Source of the DNA: Galaxea fascicularis | Taxonomy: Eukaryota; Cnidaria; Anthozoa; Scleractinia; Euphylliidae | Assembly: GCA_948470475.1 (NCBI GenBank) | Contig: OX419347.1 | Span: 17,221,675 to 17,285,674, forward strand | Direction: 5' to 3' | Length of the DNA stretch: 64,000 bases | Part shown: in pieces, positions 13,201 to 25,200 of the stretch | Layout: every line of letters starts with the position of its first letter | How positions within the stretch are numbered: position 1 is the stretch's first letter | Notes under the pieces: model-generated | Databases searched by the model: none | Seen by the model: only the letters and a program-made list of their open reading frames with translations | Told to the model about the DNA's origin: nothing | Made by a program: the position numbers and the translations under genes

Positions 13201-16200
13201 ATTTGAAAAAGAAAAAAAAAAGCTTTGTATTTGTCCCCAATAATTCGCCAATTAGATAATAATACCCTTAGTTAATAAATAACGAGCAATCAATTATTAA
13301 TGTAGTTCGGCTGATCAAACCAGTTCACTACAGAACAACTTAATTTCCAGATTACTACAGCTACGTACATTGAAAGCTCCAAAAAAAGGTGAAGTATAGT
13401 TGGTAAAATTCACGAATTCAACCGGACACACGGAAATTGACGTCAAAAATAGATAAATGGGAAAATAACTGTTTCCAGTTTATCGCGAGAATGTGGAACA
13501 TAACAATAACGAGGAAAGGGTCATATCGGGATTCACTATATGTTGCGGTAATCAACGTTGCATATTCACCATGCGAACATTTCATTCTTACCTGATTATT
13601 GAGGGAAACTTCCGGTGTACTTGAAGTCTGGGTTGGTTGGCCTGTGTTGGAATTTACTGTTCTTACGACAAAACGCACAGGGTTCTTAGCGCGTTTAATT
13701 ATCTCCACAGCCTCGTCATGAGAAGCGTCGCGAAGATCGTATCCATCCACCTAACAGGGGCAGAGAGAGTGAGGTGACGGAGAAATCTGTTAATGCAACC
13801 CTAACATCTATCTCTACCCCTCTCTGTAATAGAGAAAAAAAGAAACAATTCTGCAACTTTTCAAAAATCAATAGCCTTACCTCCAAGATCTGGTCACCAG
13901 TCACTAGCGTCCCCAACCGCGCAGCTGGACTGGACTCTAGTACATGCCTAATGAAGATGCCTTTGAGTCCCAGACCTCCCGGATCCACTTTACCACCCAC
14001 AATGCTAATACCCAGGCCACTGTCACGCTCTCGGTTGAGTTCCACAACTCTGACTCCTGGCTCATCGTAGATAGGTGATCTAACCGGTTGAAGCAGGTCA
14101 GGCAGGTTTCCTTCTCCTTCAGGAATGTTGTACTCCTCTGATTCTTCCCTGAGAAATAAAAGAAGCAGGTATGAGGTCATGAGTAAACACAGGATATAAG
14201 CAACATGAATTAACCTCTGCTCGAAGTTGACACTAAAATGGAATAGCAGAACTGCATTATTTTACGAAAGTGGCTGGTTTATTCAACAAAAGGACAAGAT
14301 TGCTCTCCAGTTTGAAAGTATGTACTTCGTTTATTAATTATCTCAAATGGGGTAATTGCGCTACTTCGGGAAAGTTTTGGGTTTATTCAGCTGGAAAGGT
14401 GGAATCACCTATTTAAGAGAAATCTTTGGTTTGCGCGCCCTCGCCAATAGCGACGTCTTCGTTTGGCATAAATTAAATGACACTACAGTTGAGGCGGTTC
14501 AAGTACCTTCTCTGGTCTCGCTCGGGATCAGCTTCCATTGATGAAGTAGAGCTGTCTTCCAGGAAAGACGAAGGAGATTGTTGAATTGCGCGGGCTGGAG
14601 TCATATCACTTCGAATGAACGTGAACCTGTGAAACGGATCAAGTTTTATTATTAGTAATTTCGAGCCCAGTTCCACGTAATATTTGAAAAGAGGACACCT
14701 GGGTAAGAGTTTCTAGCTGAAGAGCAATTTTAAAGGAACTATCACCTTGAATAGTGATTTAACCTTCCTATGCTAAATGAAGGGAGAATTTGTATAAATG
14801 TCAACTAAACTGATCCGCAATGATCATTTCCTGTATTCTCATACTCTGTAGGCTTGACGAACTAGCAATATTGTAAGGAGAAGTCAGATGGTGGTCAATA
14901 TTGGGAAGTAAAAATAACACAGACATTTTAACTACAACCAAATGTGGTCACTTACAAACGAACAACGAATTTCACGCATGCGCTAATGCACTTGGTTAAT
15001 GCCTGGCCTTAACAAAACGTCGTGAGGTAGACGAGTCAAGCCAGGAATAGAGCGCACGGATCTTTCCCGTTTTCGACAGAGGCATTATCTGCCAAGAGTC
15101 CACCGTGAAGGTAAATATCATAACTCTCCTGTTGAACCGCCCCCGTTATGATGCTGTCATCAACGTAGGACGACTGAGAGCGTTCAATTACCCTCCAATA
15201 ACCGTTTACGCGTTCATTGTTATTGTTAAAACGGTTGATATTTTGATCTGGATACAAATTCATGGATCGAATCACTCAATACTCACACTATATCCTTCAG
15301 CAACGACTGTTTCCTGAGCACAGATCTGTGAAACACAAAACTATTAGAACAATACTCATGATAAAATAAATTTCTAAATGCAGTCAATGTAAAGAAATAA
15401 GCGTTAAAGTCGAGCACTGTTTCGTTCATCGATCTAACTTGCAGTGATTCCCTGATGACAAAAGAAACGTTACTTGATTTCGTCGCACAGTTGTTTCCAC
15501 ATGACCTCCAATTTGGCTTCAAAGATCCCACGATATGCGCATGAAAATTTCAGCGAGATATTCGGGTACCTGGCTCTATGGCCTGAAAGGCCAATCATGC
15601 TTTCATTGTTGACAGCAACAATGTGATCCCCGACCCCTATCCTGCCGTCAAGTCCAACAGCACCTCCTTTCAATACTGACTTCACGACGCAGCCGCAGCC
15701 ATCCTCATCTCCCGTGAGAGTCAAACCTGATGGGAGTGAGAAAAATGCAACAACTGAATGACGTGAATGAATGATGGCGGTCACGTGCTATACACAGCTG
15801 GAAGGATCAAACAGCGCGAAATTTGCCATCGTTATAGATAAAAAAAACCTTTATTTAAACACACACGGACAGAGTGGCCCTTACTGAAGCTAATGTATAC
15901 CCTACGCATAGCACAACAGCCACCAGAACATGCTCAAGCCGTCCGTTTATGAGGTGATTAAAATGAGAAAAAGTGATTACAACACTGACAGTGAGAATGA
16001 AAGCCACAATGATGATAATGATCACGACAATGATGACGACGATGACGATGATAATGACGATGATAAAGATGAAGATGATGATGATCATAATGTACTCTAG
16101 AGGTTTACGTTGACTTTCCTCGTTTTGTTTGGTTGAAACGCACGTATTAACTACTGATTTCGAGAAAACTAACCCAATTTCCCCACCATCTGCCTCCTTA

Positions 16201-19200
16201 TAGTAATGGTCTCTATTCTGGATTTAATGTTGTCAGGTAAATTGTCCAAATCGATGGAATCCCCAGAAAACAACAATGGCGGTCCAAAATCAAACTTTCC
16301 CGACCGATCTTCATCTTCACTGCCACTTGATTCATTGTCGCTCTCTTTTTCAACTTCAATGTCACCGAGGAGGGTGGCACGTTCGTCTATAGATAGAAGA
16401 GTTGGAGAGGAAAAGATTAGCTGGTGAATCTGGTCAAGAATCTTACTGACATAAAATGAACTACAACAAGGGGCTTTCGTCGATCTTTTTGTCAATCTAT
16501 TAAAACTAGACTATATTATAGAGGGTCATCCCCTTTTTAAGGATTATTTTTCTTGAGAACTTATCAGTCTGGCTTTAAGATTTCGACGAAACATTTTTAC
16601 ATTTTCTTGACGTTGTCTTGATACTCCGACCTTCCCTTTTCGGTGGGGTTTAATTTTGGTATTTCGGGGTTTAAATTTGGTATTTGCGTCTTGTTCACGG
16701 ATCACAAAAATCAAACCTGCCACAACTGAAACGCAGGGTGGTAATGCAGTCCACGTGAACTGCTTTTGTCCATTGCAGGTGTTTGAAGCAACTGCTCTTT
16801 AGTGATGACAGTTTCATATTTCTCAAGATTTTATAGGAGTACAATTATACAATTATGAATCAGATATCGCAGCAATAATCATTATTTAAAAATTCTCACT
16901 TTCTGTTTTAAGCTGTGCTTCATCGTCGTATCTTGCGGTGTCTGGCGGGCTCTCACCAGTCCCCTCCTCTTCATACTCATCAGGGGAAGGCTTGGCTACA
17001 CCAATCCTCACTTCACCTGGACAAACGAAACACGGTTGAATCTAAGATATAATACCTTTACCTTAACATAACCTTGTTTCACAAATTTAAACAGGTTCAA
17101 GAAAGAAAAGATCATACTTAGTACGCAGGAATCGAAGGAGCGAAATCTGCCCCGCACCTACTACTACCGAGTTAAAAATAGGGAGAGCGCGGAAGCACAC
17201 GCGTCTCCTTCATCGCGCACGCTTCCTCGACTCGTGCTATGTTTCTCCCGCTACCTGATTATTAGCGCCTGCGAGGCAAACGCTTAAACAAAAAATATCT
17301 CTTTAATGCTTAATGGACGAAATTCCTCTCTCCACATGCTGTTAGTTAGGAAATTAGTCAACATATTACGGCAAGAGTTAGGAAACAACATTTTACTGCT
17401 TAGGCCTACAATTAAGGCAAGTTAAGCTGACCTTTCGGAGCCCCCTTAAGCGTCTGAACTGCATAACTGAGTGAAGCATGTCCAAGCTCGGTATCATTGA
17501 CAGACATAAGACGGTCTCCAGGGTGTAGCCGGCCATCCTGCTCCGCCACGCCTCCTGCTACCAGGCTCCGGATCACAATCACGGTCTTCTCGGGGGAAAC
17601 TGGATCCTAGAATAAAAAAGATATCCAAGGCCTTCAATCAAAGAGCCTCTACGTCTTAGATCAGTGCTTCAGATACTAATTAGATGAATAGGTGTGTTAA
17701 TGTTCAGCTGTGCAATCGGTTGAGTTTGAACTTTGAACGTTGTGTGTGAATCTTAAGGTGCAATCATTCAAATGACAGTCACTGAGCAGTACTTTTCGTG
17801 GTGTTGTACTTAATTTGCCTCACAAAACGTTTTTGTGTGATCATTCAAAAGAAAGCCACTGAGCAGGAGTTTCCTGTGCTGTTATTTACTTTTCTGTACA
17901 AGATGTAAGAAATCCACAAGGCCCACCATTCAAATCGAAAGCTCTTCGTAGCTGGGGCTGCTTGTATTTAATACACGTAATATTATGATTTTGGGCCGCC
18001 AAAATTATGGACGCATCTTGTTGGGACTATTCTACTCATTCTTATTTCGGTTTTGGAATAAAAGAATAAGTGGAGTAAGGTTGTCTAAAAAACGCATATT
18101 CTGAAAATGCAATACTCTCGGCGGAAATGACCTTTGGACCGACTACTTAAACCTGACTTCCGGTGCCACGTCATGAGCTTGGCGGGCTGCGCAAGATTTC
18201 CTGCCTAACGTTTACCCAAAACGAAAACGCATATCCTTTGTATGCTGAGCAAACAACGTTCTGTCAATTCCTTTCATTCTGCTATCGGGACAAGACGTTC
18301 ATTCCGAAACCGCCTATTCCGGAATAGCCCCGAAAAATGCGCCCTATTTTGTTGTATTGGGAGCCACATCTACCTTGTAGTCAAGAATACTAAATCCCAG
18401 TCCTCTATCTTCTTTCTGCAGGTACACATACTCAATATCATCGGACCACATGGACCGCTGGGACACGCCTGATGTTTCATTGAACTCCACCGGACTAGGG
18501 CTGTATGGCAGCGCAGACAGCATGGGACTGGGGGTGGTGATTCCTTGGCCGATGCCGTCTTCAACTGTAAACCAGTGTGACAAAACAAAAACACCAATGT
18601 TTGTCCCGCTTCGTTGCGTTTATACCAGTGTTTCTGTAGTTTCAAAAAGGACGCCCACTGGAGTGTTTTCCCTTGTTTGGCTAAAAAACCTACCAGGTAT
18701 TTGGGGCAAATCTTGACCGAAAAATAACTCATGATAGTTTGCAAAGAAACCTCCAATACTAATCGGCAAATGCACAGTGGGTATGGGATGGTAGACATCC
18801 AACTGGGCGCGTTGTGGCCAGTTTGGTAACAATCATCTCATATTCAATGTAAGTGCGAGTGGAATAACTGCTTTATTAAAAACGGATAAGAAATTTTGCT
18901 GGATCTTGCTCAATTCCTTTTGCAAGAAAAATCAATAGAAGATTTAATGCCCACCATTTGCCAGGCATAAAATAGCAGCTGATATCTCAAGGCCTGTCTG
19001 AACACCTTTCACATTCGACCTTATCAATATTAATTTGGCCTTAACAATACTAGCTTGTAATGATCACCTTGTCTCTGAAAGTCACTTGGTTGACTTTCCA
19101 CTTCCGTTTCAGACTCTACCGCGATTGGCAGTTCTCCATCAGCGAAGTCTCGTTTCCTAGCAACCACCAATCGGAAGTTTATTGGCAACCCTTGAATTAG

Positions 19201-22200
19201 TGATACAACATCAGAGTGGCTCATCTCCAGCACACTGACGCCATCCACCTGATAGAAATTCAGATAAATATTGATCACGTACAGCAGAAATGATAAAACA
19301 GTAACTTAACCTTAAGGAACACTAAGGGTGCATTCTTCATGAACTGAACCTTAATAAACGGAATAGACTGCAGTCATGTTCTTGTCGGACCAACTCTGTT
19401 TTGGTAATGAACATAATAATCATTTCATTATAATTCTGTTAAGCTTGCAAGCGAAAGGAGAAGGAACAGAATGAAAAGTGTACGAAGATACGAATAATAT
19501 ACAATTTTTTAGGAAAAATTAATGGTGCGTTGCCTGCAAAGTCCGTGACGCGGCATTAGAGTCAGGTTCACTCGCAACTCTTCTCCAGTGGACACGTTGC
19601 AGCTTGTCTTGCAATTTTGGCACATTTTTTTTTTGCAAGACATGTTGCGCAGAGACATCGTCTAGTGCTTACAAAATCGTGAGGTTGGACGACATAAATT
19701 CAGGGATGGAAATAACTAACTAACGGACAGGAGGCGGTCGCGTTGTCCAGTCAAACTTTTTTTTTTTGCACGGACATGATTTGTCGTTAACCGGTCAAAT
19801 TTGAAGTCTTACAAGTAACTCTTGCAATAGTGATCCCAGATTGCATGGAATGATGAGTCAGACGCTTTTCGAGAACATGAATAACGTCTCTCGTGAAGAC
19901 CAAATAGCTCAAAATTAAATTTTCATTAAAAGCGAAAACGACCGGACAACATGTCCAGCAATCCAAGGTTTTGTCCGGTGAACACCCAATTCTGACCGTT
20001 GACCGGCTGTTATAACTGTATTTAGAGCCCTAAAATTGGACAACAAAAAACAGCTTCAAACTTGTACCTCCACTAGATGATCTCCAGGTTGGACAATTCC
20101 ATTCTGACCCACCGGACCCTCAGGACTTACAGCATGCACTCTGTGCCAAGGCAGGGAACCATCTGAAGGACACATCAAACAAAATTTTACGGGGGGTTAC
20201 AACTAGAGCTAACAAGGCCTGTTTCGGGAGAATGACAAAATTCTTCCGGGAATCCGGAGACTCGGGATTTTTCTGGGACATTGCAGCAAAAAGAGGAGTA
20301 CTGAACAAAATTTGTATTTCGATCAGTTAAGAAATCGGGAGGATTTTACAAATTCGTTAGAGGTCCCCCCCCCCCCTTCCCCTTGAGATTTTAGTAAGCA
20401 ATAAGAAAGAAAGGGGAAAAATTGAACATATGGACAAATATGAAACATAAAAACTGTGTCATCATAAAAAATAAAAAATAATACCTACAGGAAGACACTT
20501 CATCATGAACCAATGGAACCTGACAAAAGTTTCGTATTGTCGTTTATTAACAGAAGAGAGTCTTTTTAATTTGCACACCTTGTGGATTTTGAGTTCCTTC
20601 TAAACTAATTCCCAAGCCACCACCAGTTTGAAATTTTGATATCTCTGCAACCTGTTGAATAATTATATTAAAACAGTTCAACTTCTTAACTGCAGTGAAA
20701 TAAAGTTTTAATATTATTATCACTCAAAACAAAACTGCTATCAACAATACGTAAGGGTTGTATTACTCACAAGAATATCAACACTGTCTCCAAGAAGGTT
20801 GTTGTAATGCTCTTTTATGGACTCTGGGTCTAAAAGATAACACAAAAGGCATTTTGCTTGCGATTAAGGGAGCCAGGTAGTCTCAACACTGGTGAATCAT
20901 ACATTCAGCTAACTTGTCACAACACTGCATTGAAATTATCAAGTAAAATCATCAGCAGCACTTCTAATGAAATTATAACCACAATTTTGTTACTGTAACA
21001 ACTCTTTTTCCTTGAAGCTATGAAAACTGTACATACAATGTAGTTAATTTGATTTACCTGGCACAGAATGCAGACATTCTTTTTAACTTTGATTCCTTGA
21101 AATGCTCATTGTGTAAAGGGCATCACTTAGGTTTTGAATTACTGAATAAAGCCACAAACAAAAATCCCACTTTTGTTCTTCACACCTACAGACTGTACAA
21201 CAATGCGAAGTCATGCATTCAAATATAAAAGACCCCACATCCACACAGTCTGACACTCATGGTTCCCCATGGAACAGATCTGTAAAGCATTCATGGTTTT
21301 TACCTTTTTTTGGTTCATTAACAGCTGATGCAATTTGTTCTACTTCTGGGGATATTTCTGCTACTCCTGCACTGGAATTAGCGCTCACCAATGAAGGTGT
21401 CTGTGTCCCGCTGAGCCGACGATTAACATGACGAGCCACCTTAAGTCTGACAACAGGTCCAGTTTGTTTAAGAATTTCCACTGCCTGTTGATTGTCTTTT
21501 CCATGTAGACTGACATCATCCACCTAATCAAATAGCAATCAACATAACTTACAATAAGTTTAAAAAATACAAATGTAAATGAAACAAATTCTGATATCAA
21601 ATAACAAAAAAAGAACTCGTTCAACCTACAGTCCATACAGTTATAAGTAAAATGGCTATTGGTCTGTACCTCAATTATTTGATCATTAATCCTTAGTTTG
21701 CCATCCACTGATGCCGCACTTCCATCCGCTATACTCTTGACAAAGATACCAGACAATTCCGCTAAAGGTAAGGAAAGATAATTATTATGATCTAAATCAA
21801 TATCACTGCAGATACAAAAGAGAAGTATACCAGTAATTTGACACATAGTGGGTCTGTCATGATATTAGATAGTTTGAGTAATTCAAACAAACCTGACGAT
21901 TGTTCAACATATCCTGCTATAGTGATTCCAAGACCTCTGCTGTCTTTAACAAGTTCAACATCAAATGTTTCCACATCTCTGTCACCCTGAAGATTAAAAA
22001 AAAAGTTTGATAAAAGATGAACCATTTTGGCCATAACAAAAATGGGCCTGGACTCTAAGAATCAACTCAAAAACTTTGTTTATCAGTACATGTACAGCTG
22101 TATGTTGTATGTTCCTACCACTTCCTTTGGTGCAGCCTCCAAAGTAGAGTCATCTGTGACTAGTCGGGCAATAACCAGTTTCACATGTTGTCCAACTTTA

Positions 22201-25200
22201 CGCAACACCTGGGCAACCTGTTCACTACCCATACCACCAACATTCACTTCTCCGATTTGAAGTATGTGGTCGCCGCTCCTTAGATGTCCATCCTAGGATT
22301 GGATTGATTGGAAATGACATTTTCAGCTTGCTGTGTATTTACACTTAATGTTGTTGGGCTGTGTTCAAGCGGTGTGCAGTCACATGTAGTGACTTACTTT
22401 TGCTTTTAAACTACCAGGAAATCATAGTTTTTGCATGAAACGTAGACACACAGATGCTGGGTAAGCTGGATTTCAGTGGTTTAGGGATTTTAGGCGTCCA
22501 AATACTTTTCTTAGAGCACAGCCTTGTTCAACCTCTTAGCTATGTAGAAATACAATTACTATAATTTATGCATCACTTCCACCAATTAAATGCTTTGAGG
22601 ATTAAAGTCTAAAGCATGCAACAGTAATTGAACTGCTAGGTGCAAAAGAAAAAAAAAAGGATTAAGTGACAATTTGACCTTAAAATCCGACTTTCCCTAG
22701 TTTTGCTCTTCTGTTTTTCATCCACCCTGTCAGTAACACAGCCTGGATCACAAGCAACCCAGCCATTAGTGACACCATCTAGATATTAGGATACCCACCC
22801 TATCAGCAACACCGCCTGGAAGTATGGTCTTCACTATAACACCAGTACTTCTGCCACCAACAATGCCAAAACCCAAACCAGAGCCATCATTGTGCAGCTC
22901 CACAGTTTCAATATGTCGCAAATTCTCACCATCACCAGCCTGAAATACAAACAATACCACTGATATCATGTACATCTGTAGCAAAGTCATAGATGCAGTG
23001 CCCAAACGAAGACAATGAACAGCTAACCAGTAATGTACACTGACTGCTGCAAAAACAGGATACAGGAAACCTTCAACTCTTAGAACACTAACAGCACAAG
23101 GGACTTTGTGAGTGTCAGTACAAAATCACTGTATATTTGATGCTGTGGGAGATGGGGTGCTAGTTTTCAAGCAGGGGAAGTTGAGAGGGTGTTTTTGTCT
23201 CAAATTTCAAGGAGTTTCACTTGTCAACAGCTATTGGAAATTTGAAGGCTGTGTGTGTGGGGGGAGACAATTCAGCTTAATACAGTGTAAATGAATTTAA
23301 TACATGTACTGCTGAATTTGATTTTAAATATACATGTATTTTGTTGTAGATAAAAATGGAATTTAGGTTTAAGTGATTTCAACCTAGTTTGATTAACTTA
23401 AATTTTCTTTGTCTCTTCACCCTAACTATCCATGGTCCATCATTAAGTTTAGAGGAGAAAGGAAAATAATTAATTACAACCTGAACTTCATGTTGACCTA
23501 CAACATACTATTAATTTTTCTTTGGTTTTTGCTGCAGCTTCTACTATTTTATCATGATTATGATGGAATTTGGGTGAAAAGGAATGGCTTTAAATAAATC
23601 AAATTAATGAAACAAGACAATAACTTACTGGCACTGTGACAGACGTGTGGGACACAGAACTAACATCTGATGGTGTCCTGGACAACAAAGAACTAGCACC
23701 AGAAGTTGTGCGAGACAAGTTTCTTGAACGTGGAATTCCACCCCTTGCCACAATGAGTTCAACTTTTCCACTAGTTTGCTGTAAGACACCAATGGCTTGC
23801 TGATGCGACACTCCACTATCAAGCTGCTTTCCATCAATTGCTAGGATTTGATCACTTTCTTGTAAGCGACCATCTCTGTAAATTAAATAAGAAGAAAACG
23901 ATGATGGGAAACAGAACTTTTTCAAGGTGTTTAAACAGAATGAAATGGAAGGATTCCACTGATGTAATTTTTTACAGTTGTCAGTGAACACTGGTATGTA
24001 TTATCAGTGTAGGTGGTATGATACTACTGACAATGTCTGTACACTGTAAACATCCACCAGGAAACAAAACAGTCAAAATTATGTATTCCTTAACAAACAA
24101 CCAACAAATACATGTAGGATTAAAAGTATACTCCCCATCCCCCCACCCTATACCCTCATGGAAGGTCAATGGCTATTCAAAGGGGAAAAGAGGGGGCAGG
24201 GGTGGGGTTGGGTGACAAAAGCAAATGTTTTTAAAGAAAAGTAAGTAGCTTAATTGGGATTTCCAGGAGGAGTGGGATGCAAACCAAAAAACCATCTGTG
24301 GTGAAGGGGCATGGATATTTTTCTGGGAACACACATTACAACAGACCATTACTCTGTAACAAAACAAAAGAAAAGGAAAAAAATATAACAAATTGCCAAT
24401 TCACCTTCCAGCAACACCTTCAGGTTGGATTTCCTGGATAAAGATTCCTAGCTCTCCACGATTTTCACTTTTCAATCCAACAACACTGAAGCCCAGTCCA
24501 CCTTGCTCCGGTTTCATTAACATAACAGTCTCAACTTCACGACCTTGTGCTAGAGTTTCAATCCCCTTTAGAAATTCCTCATTGTGACCAAATCTAGATT
24601 TCTTCACCTCCGCAATAATTTGCTCTCTGTTGTCACTAGGTATGAGTTCAAAATCATCAGGAAATTCAGGAGATGCATAAACATGTGAAGACTGTGGGCT
24701 ATCTAACCAGTCATCCTGTGGTTCATTCCTCACACTTGGCTCAACGTTTTGTGGTTCTTGATCAAAAACACCAGCTGTAGATGCTGGCTCATTTCTTACT
24801 CCAGCTCCTTCACCATCTGACACTGATTGATGAGGGAACACAAGCTCTCCCGTAGGAGAGAATTCAAAGTCTTTAATAGTCCCAGGTGGTGAATGTGTTA
24901 ACTGCTTGTTCAGTTCTTTAACAGACTGCTGTATCACCAAGAGCTGCCTGAACAGAGGACTCTCAAGCATTTGCTTGATTCTTTCGAGTTCTTCATCATT
25001 GTCAGTGTCACCTTGAGACTTAAGCTTTTTCTGAAATCCATCTAAGATCTCCACAGCACGAGATGTATCTTGTAGAAGAGAAAGAAAGGGCAATTGATTT
25101 CAACTCATGGAAATACTAATGAAATAAACTGATGGAAAATGTGTAGCCAAGGAAATACGTGTAAACTAAAGCCAATAAAAAATTCCATCTGGTGTAAATC

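Noticed and set aside
15036..15275. Minus-strand frame in MPDZ intron 18 ([20 protein letters not shown])
   Set aside because: Exon 18 joins exon 19 in phase without it, the frame ends in a stop, and there is no matching MPDZ sequence. An alternative terminal exon remains possible but is unsupported.
15855..16088. Frame of Ile/Val repeats
   Set aside because: It is the translation of an imperfect GAT/GAC trinucleotide tract.
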